Of a stretch of DNA of 64,000 bases, positions 36,391-45,003 are shown piece by piece (position 1 is the first letter of the stretch; each line of letters begins with the position of its first letter). The notes beneath the pieces were generated by a model. The model was given only the letters and a program-made list of their open reading frames with translations, was not told where the DNA came from and ran no database searches. The DNA comes from Aequorivita sinensis (GTDB lineage Bacteria; Bacteroidota; Bacteroidia; Flavobacteriales; Flavobacteriaceae): NCBI RefSeq assembly GCF_006346335.1, contig NZ_VDMC01000001.1, positions 558,001 to 622,000 of the forward strand, given 5' to 3'. Made by a program: the position numbers and the translations under genes.

Positions 36391-39270
36391 TTAATGCGCT
36401 TCTAGCCAATTTTCTCCTACTCCCAAATCCACATCTAAAGGAACGGTAAGCTTGTAAGCGTTTTCCATTTCGTGTTTTACCATGGCTTTTAACTTTTCTA
36501 ACTCAGGTTTGTAAACATCAAAAACCAATTCATCATGAACCTGAAGGAGCATTTTACTTTCATAATTCTCTTCTTCAAGCTTGTTGTAAATATTAATCAT
36601 GGCAAGCTTGATGATATCTGCTGCACTACCTTGAATTGGAGCGTTTACAGCGTTTCTTTCAGCCGCACCTCTTACCACTTGGTTGCTGCCATTAATGTCC
36701 TTTAAATAACGTCTACGGCCTAAAACGGTTTGCACATATCCGTGCTCCCGTGCGAAGTCTATTTGAGAACTGATGTAATTTCTAAGTTTTGGATAGGTTT
36801 TGTAGTAGGTGTCTATTAGTTCTTTGGCTTCAGTTCTAGAGAGATCGGTTTGGTTGCTTAATCCAAAAGCCGAAACCCCGTAAATAATCCCGAAGTTAAC
36901 AGTTTTAGCATTGCTTCGTTGTTCACGGGTAACTTCTTCTAAAGGCACATTAAAGACTTTTGCAGCCGTAGAAGCGTGAATGTCTTCTCCGTTTTTAAAA
37001 GCATCTATCATGTTATTTTCTTCGCTTAAAGCAGCGATAACGCGAAGTTCAATTTGCGAATAATCCGCAGCCATTAGAACATAGTCTTTATTTTTTGGGA
37101 CAAATGCTTTTCGCACTTGGCGTCCGCGCTCTGTTCTAATAGGAATATTTTGAAGGTTTGGATTATTACTACTCAACCGCCCAGTTGCTGCGACGGTTTG
37201 CATATAATCGGTATGTACACGACCTGTGGTTGGTTCTATCTGTGCAGGTAAAGCATCAACATAAGTGCTTTTTAACTTAGCTAAGCCGCGATATTCTAAC
37301 ACATCTCGGATGATTTTATGATCTTTTGCTAAGTATGAAAGCACATCTTCTGAAGTAGAATATTGACCTGTCTTGGTTTTTTTCGGTTTGTCGATAAGCT
37401 TCATTTTCCCAAAAAGAATCTCTCCCAATTGCTTTGGAGAAGCAATGTTGAATGTTTCTCCAGCTTCTTCGTAAATATTCTTTTCCAATTGAAGTATATC
37501 GCTATCTAAAGCCTCTGATAAACTGTTTAAAAAGCCTTTATCGAGATTAATACCTTCCAATTCCATCGCGGCCAATACACGTAATAGTGGCACCTCAATT
37601 TCATCAAAAAGTTGTTGAGTGTTTGCCTCGCCTAATTCTTTCTCAAAATGTTCTTTAAGTTGTAAGGTAATATCGGCATCTTCTACTGCGTATTCGGTTT
37701 GTTGAACAATATCAACATCGCGCATACTGCGTTGATTCTTACCTTTTTTACCGATTAATGCGGTTATGGAAACAGGAGTATAGTTGAGGTAGGTTTCGCT
37801 CAATACGTCCATATTATGGCGCATATCTGGATTGATAAGATAATGCGCAAGCATAGTATCAAATAGTTTCCCTTTTACAGCTATATCGTATTTTGCTAAA
37901 ACCTTAATATCGTATTTTAAGTTTTGTCCTATTTTCTCAATTGATTCATCTTCAAAGAAAGGACGTAAACCTTCTAGAATCTGTTGTGTTTCTTCGCGGT
38001 TTTCTGGGAACGGAATGTAAAAACCTTTTCCTTTTTCCCAAGAGAAAGCAATACCAACGAGTTCTGCTTCGAGCGGATTTAAACTTGTAGTTTCTGTGTC
38101 AAAACACACGCTTTTCTGCTTCATTAAATTTTGAAAAAACAACTTTGCGCCCATCCCAGGTTGAACGGTTTGGTAGAAGTGTTCGGTATTTTCAATAGTT
38201 GCCCGTGTATTAAAATCTTTAGCATCTGCTGCTGCCTCTCCATCGCCTCCAAAAAGTGAAAATTGGCCTTGACCAGCACTTTGGCTGCGTTCAGCTACTT
38301 TTGATGTTTTTTGCTTTGTAGTAGGAGCGTTGTTTTCTGCATCTTTTGGTTCACGGCTTGTGCCATTAGAAGCCATAGCTTCTACAGAGAAAGATTTTAG
38401 GAAATTATCTTTAAGTCTTCTGAACTCTAATTCGTCAAATATTTCTAATACCTTTTCTGTATCAGGAGGGCAAACTTCAAAATCTTCTTCATTAAATTCT
38501 ACAGGAACATCCAGCATAATAGTTGCCAGTTGTTTACTGAGTAAACCAATTTCGCGATTAGCTTCTACCTTCTCCTTCATTTTGCCTTTAAGCTTATCGG
38601 TATTGTCTAGTAGGGCTTCCATTGAGCCAAATTCCCTTATGAATTTTTTCGCTGTTTTTTCACCTACACCTGGAAGTCCCGGGATGTTATCGCTACTGTC
38701 TCCCATCATTCCCAAGAAGTCTATAACCTGAAGCGGATCTTCTACTTCAAACTTTTTCTGAACTTCTGGAATTCCCCATGTTTCATAACCTCCACCAAAA
38801 ACAGGGCGGTACATAAATATATTTTCGGAAACCAATTGTGCAAAATCCTTATCTGGAGTTACCATATAGGTGGTATAACCCTCTTTTTCAGCTTTTTTTG
38901 CCAAGGTTCCAATTACATCATCTGCTTCAAAGCCTTCTTTTACCATTACTGGGATTTTCATGGCCTCAAGGATGCTATAGATATATGGAATTGCAAAACG
39001 TATTGCATCTGGAGTTTCGTCTCTATTAGCCTTGTATTCAGGAAACATTTCGTTTCGAGCTTCGCTGCCGCCTTTATCAAAGCAAACCGCAAGATGGTCT
39101 GGACGTTCTCTTTTTACTACGTCTATTAGTGAATTCATAAATCCCATAATAGCCGAAGTGTTTTGACCTTTGCTATTAATTTGTGGATTTTTTATAAATG
39201 CGAAATACCCTCTAAAAATAAGAGCGTAGGCATCAACAAGGAAAAGGCGTTTTTTAGGTTCTTGCATCAT
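36391..39270 (-). CDS. polA: DNA polymerase I
   Basis: Pol I fills gaps, removes RNA primers and repairs DNA. The 959-residue protein contains the 5'-nuclease domain (about 1-300, DAYALIFRGYFAF and FLGMMGDSSDNIPG), a short linker, a 3'-5' exonuclease domain (about 370-560) whose catalytic acids are kept (CFDTETTSLNPLE, TEYAVEDADITL), so proofreading is probably active, and the polymerase domain with motif A ADYSQIELR, motif B RSNAKTVNFGIIYG and motif C VHDELVFD. Two adjacent ATGs (39270 and 39267) could serve as start. REP-like repeats lie directly upstream. Confidence 0.96.
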   Translation of the reverse strand: MMQEPKKRLFLVDAYALIFRGYFAFIKNPQINSKGQNTSAIMGFMNSLIDVVKRERPDHLAVCFDKGGSEARNEMFPEYKANRDETPDAIRFAIPYIYSILEAMKIPVMVKEGFEADDVIGTLAKKAEKEGYTTYMVTPDKDFAQLVSENIFMYRPVFGGGYETWGIPEVQKKFEVEDPLQVIDFLGMMGDSSDNIPGLPGVGEKTAKKFIREFGSMEALLDNTDKLKGKMKEKVEANREIGLLSKQLATIMLDVPVEFNEEDFEVCPPDTEKVLEIFDELEFRRLKDNFLKSFSVEAMASNGTSREPKDAENNAPTTKQKTSKVAERSQSAGQGQFSLFGGDGEAAADAKDFNTRATIENTEHFYQTVQPGMGAKLFFQNLMKQKSVCFDTETTSLNPLEAELVGIAFSWEKGKGFYIPFPENREETQQILEGLRPFFEDESIEKIGQNLKYDIKVLAKYDIAVKGKLFDTMLAHYLINPDMRHNMDVLSETYLNYTPVSITALIGKKGKNQRSMRDVDIVQQTEYAVEDADITLQLKEHFEKELGEANTQQLFDEIEVPLLRVLAAMELEGINLDKGFLNSLSEALDSDILQLEKNIYEEAGETFNIASPKQLGEILFGKMKLIDKPKKTKTGQYSTSEDVLSYLAKDHKIIRDVLEYRGLAKLKSTYVDALPAQIEPTTGRVHTDYMQTVAATGRLSSNNPNLQNIPIRTERGRQVRKAFVPKNKDYVLMAADYSQIELRVIAALSEENNMIDAFKNGEDIHASTAAKVFNVPLEEVTREQRSNAKTVNFGIIYGVSAFGLSNQTDLSRTEAKELIDTYYKTYPKLRNYISSQIDFAREHGYVQTVLGRRRYLKDINGSNQVVRGAAERNAVNAPIQGSAADIIKLAMINIYNKLEEENYESKMLLQVHDELVFDVYKPELEKLKAMVKHEMENAYKLTVPLDVDLGVGENWLEAH

Positions 39271-39283
39271 TATAATTTATTGT

Positions 39284-39304
39284 CTTCCTGAGCGCAGCCG
39301 AAAG
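39284..39304. repeat. REP-like half element upstream of polA
   Basis: CTTCCTGAGCGCAGCCGAAAG is a diverged copy of the GAGCGCAG-type core and lies 14 nt before the polA start and 24 nt from a longer copy of the family. Confidence 0.55.
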
Positions 39305-39327
39305 ATTTATGAAGTTGATGTCCTTAT

Positions 39328-39395
39328 AGTTCTCGACTGCGCTCGAACGGACATTTTTCTGTTTCTTCAAAAATAAAAGAAGTATTTGGAAATTA
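39328..39395. repeat. 68-bp REP-containing repeat, copy 1
   Basis: This starts AGTTCTCGACTGCGCTCGAA and ends TTTGGAAATTA. Nearly identical copies occur at 40275-40342 and 41654-41720. Outside the palindromic core the sequence is AT-rich and highly conserved between copies, so the repeated unit is longer than the REP hairpin itself. Confidence 0.9.
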
Positions 39396-39552
39396 GCTTG
39401 TATTAGGGTAAAATAAAGATGTTCCACGAATCTGATAAAATAGATGCTTTAATTTTTTTTAGCTATTTTTAATTTTAGAATTTACAACTATCGTGAGACA
39501 TTGGCGCTAATGGAGTTGTTTAGGTTCCAAAAACCTTTTAAAACAACAAATT

Positions 39553-40272
39553 ATGAAAACAATTATAATTTTTCTTTTTACGAGCCTAGTTTATGTTTCA
39601 TCAAACGCTCAAGATCCCCATCTTTTTGAAAATACCTGGTATTTAAGCAATGTAATAATAGATGGTGAAAATAATTATCCACCTAATAATAATGAAGCTC
39701 CAGTTGATGTTGAATTTGAAATAGATATAAGTAGTTTGTCTACACAGTTTTGCACATTTATAATTGGAGATAATATTGATTATAGCTTGGTCGAAGATAA
39801 ATTTACAGTTAGCGATTGGACTGTTGGTGCTGTAACTTGTTCATTAAATGAAAACCAAATTTACGAATCACTCTATATTTATGGTTTTTTTACACCACAA
39901 TTACAAAATAAAATATTCTTATATGAAATTGATATAACAGCCGGCGGACAGAAGGTTCTAACCTTAACCAATGAAGATGGAAATATGGCAATTTATGGAG
40001 ATGAGCCATTAACTGTTGAACACTTCAGCAATTCATATTTCAGCCTTTATCCCAATCCTGTAAAAGAAAGCTTAAAAATTTCTTCAGCAAAAGCTTTAGG
40101 GAACTTTAGTGTCCAGATTTTCAGCACAGAAGGCAAGCTTTTGCGTACTCAAAATTTTAATTCTAAAAGTCATCTTTCAATTAATATTTCAAAGCTATCT
40201 AGCGGTATTTACTTTTTAAAGATTGCGGATGAAAGTGGGAGAGTAGAGGTGAAAAAGTTCGTAAAACAATAA
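39553..40272 (+). CDS. T9SS cargo protein with type A sorting domain
   Basis: This 239-residue secreted protein has a signal peptide (ends VSSNAQ, residue 20), a beta-rich middle of about 140 residues with no recognised enzyme motif (a lipocalin-like start, LFENTWYLSNVII), and a T9SS type A sorting domain (about 162-239) with SLYPNPVKESLK and the end GIYFLKIADESGRVEVKKF. It is exported by the type IX system, then released or anchored on the surface. Its last about 95 bp and 3' flank are nearly identical to those of the gene at 40746. No promoter box is evident. Confidence 0.84.
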   Translation: MKTIIIFLFTSLVYVSSNAQDPHLFENTWYLSNVIIDGENNYPPNNNEAPVDVEFEIDISSLSTQFCTFIIGDNIDYSLVEDKFTVSDWTVGAVTCSLNENQIYESLYIYGFFTPQLQNKIFLYEIDITAGGQKVLTLTNEDGNMAIYGDEPLTVEHFSNSYFSLYPNPVKESLKISSAKALGNFSVQIFSTEGKLLRTQNFNSKSHLSINISKLSSGIYFLKIADESGRVEVKKFVKQ

Positions 40273-40342
40273 ATAGTTCTCGACTGCGCTCGAACGGACA
40301 TTTTTCTGTTTCTTCAAAAGTAAAAGAAGTATTTGGAAATTA
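40178..40342. repeat. Duplicated 3' end of T9SS gene plus REP-containing repeat, copy 2
   Basis: The last about 95 bp of the T9SS gene, its stop codon and the 68-bp REP-containing repeat form one block that is repeated at 41557-41720. I count about seven mismatches over 163 aligned bases. Because coding and non-coding parts are equally alike, the block was copied as a unit, by duplication or gene conversion. Confidence 0.9.
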
Positions 40343-40387
40343 TATTTATTGTTGAATTATTCATAAACAGAATGGTATTTGGGAAAA

Positions 40388-40401
40388 GGGGGAAATCCCC
40401 C
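40388..40401. promoter_or_regulatory. GGGGGAAATCCCCC palindrome upstream of 40485 gene
   Basis: A 5-bp GC arm palindrome lies 83 nt before the ATG at 40485. A related GGGGTTTCCCCC lies at a similar distance (87 nt) before the lipoprotein gene at 1124. It may be a shared operator. Confidence 0.35.
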
Positions 40402-40484
40402 AACATAATACAGGGAATTACCTATTTTAATTTTGAAGATTTTTGCATAATTTTAAGAAATTAACTAACTTTAATCGTTAAATT

Positions 40485-40727
40485 ATGAAATTACAACCGC
40501 ACAACCGCACAACCGCACAACCGCACAACCGCACAACCGCACAACTATTTAAGCTTTCCTTTAAGATATTTAGTAGTTTCCTATTCCTATTTTCTAATTT
40601 AATATATGCACAAGCGGACGAATTTTGTGCCACCCCTGCTAAATTAATTCCAGATCCACCAGGAGTTTATAGTAAATCTACAGATGCCAGTTATGTTGAG
40701 AATATTAAAACAATAGTAAAAAACTAA
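40485..40727 (+). pseudogene. Short, probably truncated secreted-protein gene with 8-bp repeat tract
   Basis: The 80-codon frame begins MKLQPHNRTTAQPHNRTTAQ, where the repeated residues come from six copies of an 8-bp unit, then has a good signal peptide core (LFKLSFKIFSSFLFLFSNLIYAQ) and only about 38 mature residues (ADEFCATPAKLIPDPPGVYS onward). A single start so far from the hydrophobic core and the abrupt end suggest the N-terminal remnant of a larger secreted protein whose body has been lost. The frame ends 18 nt before the next gene. It may still be translated; it could alternatively be a real small secreted peptide. Confidence 0.55.
40495..40542. repeat. Simple sequence repeat: six copies of AACCGCAC
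   Basis: The 8-bp unit AACCGCAC is repeated six times without error, starting 10 nt after an ATG. Because 8 is not a multiple of 3, gain or loss of one unit shifts the reading frame, as in phase-variable contingency genes. Confidence 0.95.
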
Positions 40728-40745
40728 TATTTAAAATACACCACT

Positions 40746-41651
40746 ATGAAATTAATATTTAAAATATACAAAACAAGAATATCTATGCTAAATATACTAT
40801 GTATATGGCTGCTTTTATTGCCATTAGGGCTTTACGCACAAGTAACAAATATACCCGATCCTAATTTTGAACAAGCACTTATTGACTTAGGCATTGATAG
40901 CGATGGTATTATAAATGGACAGGTTTTAACTAGCGATATTGAAAATGTAGTATCGCTCGATGTAAATCATCGATTTATAGAAGATTTAACAGGCCTAGAA
41001 GATTTTTCAGCTTTAGAATTGTTGGATGCAAGTGGTAATATTCTTTATTTACTGGATGTGAGTGAAAACATTCTATTAAAAGAGCTTTATTTTAACAGTC
41101 AAAGTCCTGGCTTCTCAATGCTAATGACTTCATTGGACTTTTCCAGTAACGTAAATCTTGAAATTGTTGAAGCGGCGAATTTAATTTTTCTAGAAAATTT
41201 GAATTTAAAAAATGGAGCTAATTCAATTTTAACAATAAGCCTGCCCTGCCAATTTGAAGGTGAGCCTTGTGAACTTACAGAATTACAGTGTATTACTGTG
41301 GATGATGAGGTGGCTGCAAATAATAATGAATTACCATATTCTCGCTGGTATTTTGCTGCAGATTTTATCTATTCTGAAGACTGCTCTTTAGGAACAAATG
41401 ATATTAATGAAAAACTATTTTCTATATATCCAAACCCTGTTAATGAAGTTTTGGTTTTAAATGGCACAAAAAACATAAGCAATCTTAAAACCCAAATTTA
41501 TTCAACAGAAGGAAAACTTTTAAACACGCAACATATAGATTTTAATAAGCAAACAACAATTAATATTTCAAACCTATCCAGCGGTATTTACTTTTTAAAG
41601 ATAGCGGATGAAAGTGGGAGAGTAGAGGTGAAAAAGTTTGTAAAACAATAA
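40746..41651 (+). CDS. T9SS cargo protein with leucine-rich-repeat-like region
   Basis: This 301-residue secreted protein has a signal peptide ending GLYAQ (residue 32 from the first Met; an internal Met 13 codons later is an equally good start). NIPDPNFEQALIDLGIDSDG and LDVNHRFIEDLTGLEDFSAL are typical of the LRR-type adhesion proteins of flavobacteria. The C-terminal about 80 residues are a T9SS type A sorting domain (SIYPNPVNEVLVL ... GIYFLKIADE). The region may bind surfaces or polymers. Its 3' end is copied from, or copied to, the gene at 39553. Confidence 0.83.
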   Translation: MKLIFKIYKTRISMLNILCIWLLLLPLGLYAQVTNIPDPNFEQALIDLGIDSDGIINGQVLTSDIENVVSLDVNHRFIEDLTGLEDFSALELLDASGNILYLLDVSENILLKELYFNSQSPGFSMLMTSLDFSSNVNLEIVEAANLIFLENLNLKNGANSILTISLPCQFEGEPCELTELQCITVDDEVAANNNELPYSRWYFAADFIYSEDCSLGTNDINEKLFSIYPNPVNEVLVLNGTKNISNLKTQIYSTEGKLLNTQHIDFNKQTTINISNLSSGIYFLKIADESGRVEVKKFVKQ

Positions 41652-41720
41652 ATAGTTCTCCACTGCGCTCGAACGGACATTTTTCTGTTTCTTCAAAAAT
41701 AAAAGATGTATTTGGAAAAT
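41557..41720. repeat. Duplicated 3' end of T9SS gene plus REP-containing repeat, copy 3
   Basis: This matches 40178-40342 almost base for base. A further decayed fragment, AAATTTATAAAACAATAAATAG at 41766-41787, resembles the end of the same unit, so at least one more round of duplication probably happened here. Confidence 0.88.
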
Positions 41721-41835
41721 GTGAGTTATTATAAAATAATTCAACTAATGGGTAGTTGTAAAGAAATTTATAAAACAATAAATAGGTCTTCAGACAGCTA
41801 TTGCCTGAGTTACCCTTGACAGTATCCATAAAAAA

Positions 41836-41864
41836 AAGAGGCTGAAAATTACTTCAGCCTCTTT
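41836..41864 (-). terminator. Intrinsic terminator of the rpsB-tsf operon
   Basis: AGAGGCTGAA pairs with TTCAGCCTCT around a 6-nt loop; on the minus strand the stem is followed by a run of T residues. It lies 30 nt past the tsf stop codon. Confidence 0.9.
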
Positions 41865-41891
41865 CTTTCTGTATAAAATATTTCTAAAAGC

Positions 41892-42857
41892 TTATGCTAA
41901 TGAAACTCTTTTAAAGCCTACAACTTCAACATCGCCATACGTTTTTACGTAATCTGCAACGCTTTTCTTTTCGTCTTTAATAAAGTTTTGGTCAAGCAAT
42001 GCTTTTTCATGGTCTAACGTAGTATTATCACTAATAAAACGCTCTAGTTTTCCAGGAAGTATTCTGTCCCAGATTTGTTCTGGTTTCCCTTCAGCTTTTA
42101 ATTCTGCTTTTGCATCTTCTTCAGCTTGTGCTAAAACTTCTGGAGTTAATTGTGCTCTAGAGATGTATTTAGGCACATTTTTTTGTGGCTTACCTAAACG
42201 GCCTAACTCGATATTATCTTTTTCGATAACAGCAATTCTAGCTTCAGTTTCCGATGCGATAAATTCTGGATCAAAATCTTTGTAAGAAAGCGTAGTTGCA
42301 CCCATAGAAGCTACCTGCATAGAAACATCTTTTGCTAGCTCTTCTGCGTTGTCAACAGCTTTTGAAAGACCTGTTAAAGCAGCAATTTTGTTTACGTGTA
42401 CATAAGAACCTACGAATGGCGCTTCAAGAATTTCGAAACCACCGATTTCTATTTTCTCACCAATAACACCAGTTTGCTCAGTTAGTTTTTCAGCAATTGT
42501 GATACCTTCAAAATCTGCAGCTAAAAACTCCTCTTTAGAAGAAGTATTTAATGCCACCTCAGCCATTTTGTTTGCCATTTCTACGAATGAATCGTTTTTA
42601 GCAACAAAGTCGGTTTCACAGTTTAATGAAATGGCAACACCTTTTGTGTTGTCGCTGTTTACTTTTACGGTTGCCACACCTTCGCTTGAATCGCGATCTG
42701 CTCTTTTTTCAGCAATTTTCTGTCCTTTTTTTCTAAGGATAGAGATTGCTTCTTCCATATTTCCTTCTGCCTCAACTAATGCCTTTTTACAGTCCATCAT
42801 TCCGGCTCCAGTTGTTTGTCTTAGCTTATTTACTTCAGCGGCTGTGATTTTTGCCAT
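41892..42857 (-). CDS. tsf: Elongation factor Ts
   Basis: EF-Ts is the nucleotide-exchange factor that recycles EF-Tu-GDP. The 321-residue protein starts MAKITAAEVNKLRQTTGAGMM (N-terminal UBA-like domain), continues DCKKALVEAEGNMEEAI, and has NCETDFVAKNDSF in the first dimerisation subdomain. It is longer than E. coli EF-Ts and of the Bacteroidota type. ATG 42857 is chosen over an upstream in-frame start whose 14 extra residues are not conserved. It follows rpsB by about 100 nt. Confidence 0.96.
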   Translation of the reverse strand: MAKITAAEVNKLRQTTGAGMMDCKKALVEAEGNMEEAISILRKKGQKIAEKRADRDSSEGVATVKVNSDNTKGVAISLNCETDFVAKNDSFVEMANKMAEVALNTSSKEEFLAADFEGITIAEKLTEQTGVIGEKIEIGGFEILEAPFVGSYVHVNKIAALTGLSKAVDNAEELAKDVSMQVASMGATTLSYKDFDPEFIASETEARIAVIEKDNIELGRLGKPQKNVPKYISRAQLTPEVLAQAEEDAKAELKAEGKPEQIWDRILPGKLERFISDNTTLDHEKALLDQNFIKDEKKSVADYVKTYGDVEVVGFKRVSLA

Positions 42858-42954
42858 TTTCTTAAATTTTTTAGGTTTAATATTAAAAAAGTCGTTCAAT
42901 TAATTTTCAACAAAGAAAAGAACCAAACGACTTTTAAATTTTAAAATATTGTTA

Positions 42955-43836
42955 TTATTCTTCTTCGTTTAGAACTTCTTTTTTCGATTTCTGACGTACA
43001 GGCTGCTTAGCCTCTTTCATTGCTTTTACGTCTTCTTCGTCTGTTGAAGGAACTTCAACTTCTACTTTTGCTTTTTTAGCAGGTTTAGAATCTTTAGAAG
43101 ATTTTGCTTTTTTAGCCATTCCTTCTTCGTCATCTTCTTTTCCAGATTTTCTTTCAGAAAGTCCTTCAATGATAGCTTCAGAAACAAAACTCATAATGCT
43201 TTCAATAGATTTTGAAGCATCATCGTTTGATGGGATTACGTAATCAATAACGCGAGGGTCACTGTTAGTATCCACCATTGCGAAAATAGGAATGTTTAAT
43301 TTTAAAGCTTCAGCAACTGCAATGTGCTCACGAGTTGTATCTACAACAAAAAGTGCTGCAGGAAGACGGCTCATATCAGAAATAGAACCTAAGTTTTTCT
43401 CTAATTTAGCACGAAGACGATCTACTGCCAAACGCTCTTTCTTAGAAAGTGTGTTGAAAGTACCATCTTGCTTCATTCTATCGATAGAAGACATTTTTTT
43501 AACAGCCTTACGGATAGTTACAAAGTTTGTAAGCATACCACCTGGCCATCTTTCTGTGATGTAAGGCATGTTTGCCGCTTTTGCTTTTTCAGCAACGATG
43601 TCTTTTGCTTGTTTTTTAGTAGCTACAAAAAGGATTTTGCGACCACTAGCTGCGATTTTCTTAAGAGCTTCACTAGCTTCTTCAATTTTTGCAGCAGTTT
43701 TGTAAAGGTTGATAATGTGAATCCCGTTGCGTTCCATATAGATATACGGCGCCATATTTGGGTTCCATTTGCGGGTAAGGTGTCCAAAGTGTACACCAGC
43801 TTCAAGTAAGTCTTTTACTTCTACTTTTTTTGCCAT
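42955..43836 (-). CDS. rpsB: 30S ribosomal protein S2 with long charged C-terminal tail
   Basis: S2 sits on the solvent side of the 30S head-body junction and is needed for S1 binding. The core (about 1-230) includes LLEAGVHFGHLTRKWNPNM, NLYKTAAKI, RWPGGMLTNF and TNSDPRVIDYVIPSNDD. After it comes a tail of about 60 residues rich in Lys, Glu and Asp (AKKAKSSKDSKPAKKAKVE), longer than in most bacteria (293 residues in total). It is followed by tsf, the classical S2-EF-Ts operon, with a 135-150 nt structured leader upstream. Confidence 0.96.
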   Translation of the reverse strand: MAKKVEVKDLLEAGVHFGHLTRKWNPNMAPYIYMERNGIHIINLYKTAAKIEEASEALKKIAASGRKILFVATKKQAKDIVAEKAKAANMPYITERWPGGMLTNFVTIRKAVKKMSSIDRMKQDGTFNTLSKKERLAVDRLRAKLEKNLGSISDMSRLPAALFVVDTTREHIAVAEALKLNIPIFAMVDTNSDPRVIDYVIPSNDDASKSIESIMSFVSEAIIEGLSERKSGKEDDEEGMAKKAKSSKDSKPAKKAKVEVEVPSTDEEDVKAMKEAKQPVRQKSKKEVLNEEE

Positions 43837-43909
43837 TTTGTTTTAGTTTACGTTCTGTGAAAGGATAGCAACCTCTTCTAAATATGAATTTGGTTTAGAT
43901 GCTAAACTA

Positions 43910-43999
43910 ACACCCGGTTTTCGGGTTAACAGCTTTAATAATTAATAATGATTATGAACTTTTCAACTTTAATTGGGTATCCCATTTGAGATACCCAAT
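43910..43999 (-). promoter_or_regulatory. Two hairpins in the rpsI-rpsB intergenic leader
   Basis: On the minus strand, first ATTGGGTATC/GATACCCAAT (10-bp perfect stem, 43972-43999), then ACCCGAAAACCGGGT-like hairpin (43910-43927), 74 nt before the rpsB ATG. The first could end the rplM-rpsI transcript; both could be part of an S2-controlled leader. No consensus leader is recognised. Confidence 0.45.
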
Positions 44000-44045
44000 C
44001 GAGTTGAGTAATAATTTTGTCAACATACGCTCAATACTAAGGTTG

Positions 44046-44087
44046 CTGAGTAGTTCGGCAACGCTCAGTAGAAGCTTTGTCGAAATA
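44046..44087. repeat. REP-like element between rpsI and rpsB
   Basis: CTGAG...CTCAG hairpin (44046-44068) with TTCGGCAACG loop and a trailing GCTTTGTCGAA part resemble the TTCGACAAGCTCAG repeats found elsewhere in the window. It abuts the rpsI stop codon. Confidence 0.6.
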
Positions 44088-44474
44088 TTAACGTTTCGAG
44101 AATTGGAATTTCTTACGAGCTTTCTTCTGTCCGAATTTCTTACGCTCTACCATTCTTGGGTCTCTTGTTAATAAACCTTCTGGTTTTAAGATTCCACGGT
44201 TTTCGTCGTTTAACGTACACATTGCGCGAGAAATAGCAAGACGAATAGCTTCTGCTTGTCCTGTAATTCCACCACCAAATACATTTACGTTGATATCGAA
44301 AGTGTTTTCGTTGTCTGTAAGTACTAAAGGTTGTTTAACTTTATACTGAAGCGTTCCAGTAGTAAAGTATTTATCCAACTCACGCTTGTTGATAGTAATG
44401 TTTCCTTTTCCTTCTTTAAGGTACACACGTGCAACAGCGGTTTTTCTTCTGCCTATTTTGTGAATTGTCTCCAT
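44088..44474 (-). CDS. rpsI: 30S ribosomal protein S9
   Basis: S9 sits in the 30S head; its C-terminal tail reaches the P-site tRNA. The 128-residue sequence is complete: [39 protein letters not shown] and the basic end ARKKFQFSKR. The start overlaps the rplM stop by one base (TAATG), which favours coupled translation. It is the second gene of the L13-S9 operon. Confidence 0.97.
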   Translation of the reverse strand: METIHKIGRRKTAVARVYLKEGKGNITINKRELDKYFTTGTLQYKVKQPLVLTDNENTFDINVNVFGGGITGQAEAIRLAISRAMCTLNDENRGILKPEGLLTRDPRMVERKKFGQKKARKKFQFSKR

Positions 44475-44929
44475 TACTTGTTGTCGTTAAAGTTAATAGT
44501 TCGAGGTTTTTGTGCATCCTGTCCGTGATTTGCATCTGCATACACTTTAAGGTTTCTGAACAAATCTGCGCCCAATTTATTTTTTGGAAGCATTCCTTTT
44601 ACAGCTTTTTCAACAAGCCTTGTAGGGTCTTTTTTGTACATTTCGGCAGCAGTTAAGCTACGTTGTCCACCAGGATAGCCTGTGTGGCGAATGTAGGTCT
44701 TGTCGGCCCATTTGTTACCAGTAAGGTTGATGTTACTAGCGTTAATAATAATTACGTTGTCACCGCAATCTACGTGAGGGGTGAAACTTGGTTTGTGCTT
44801 ACCGCGAAGTAATTTAGCAACTTCGCTTGCAAGACGACCCAATGTTTGCCCGTCCGCATCTACTAGCAACCATTCTTTTACAACGGTATTCTTGTTAGCA
44901 GATACTGTTTTGTAACTTAATGTATCCAT
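44474..44929 (-). CDS. rplM: 50S ribosomal protein L13
   Basis: L13 is an early-assembly 50S protein. The 151-residue sequence shows [33 protein letters not shown] and [18 protein letters not shown], all standard. A consensus promoter lies 75 nt upstream. It forms the start of the rplM-rpsI(-rpsB-tsf) run. Confidence 0.97.
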   Translation of the reverse strand: MDTLSYKTVSANKNTVVKEWLLVDADGQTLGRLASEVAKLLRGKHKPSFTPHVDCGDNVIIINASNINLTGNKWADKTYIRHTGYPGGQRSLTAAEMYKKDPTRLVEKAVKGMLPKNKLGADLFRNLKVYADANHGQDAQKPRTINFNDNK

Positions 44930-45003
44930 TAGTTTTTTGTCAATCGTTAATAATTCATTGTTTCCTCATCTTAAAACAAAACGTATTTTGCCTAAGAGGG
45001 GTG

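Noticed and set aside
38330-38731. 133-codon frame antisense to polA
   Set aside because: It is covered by the conserved polA coding sequence and has Ser-rich antisense composition.
40495-40542. CRISPR-like direct repeats
   Set aside because: Units of 8 bp follow each other without spacers; this is a simple sequence repeat.
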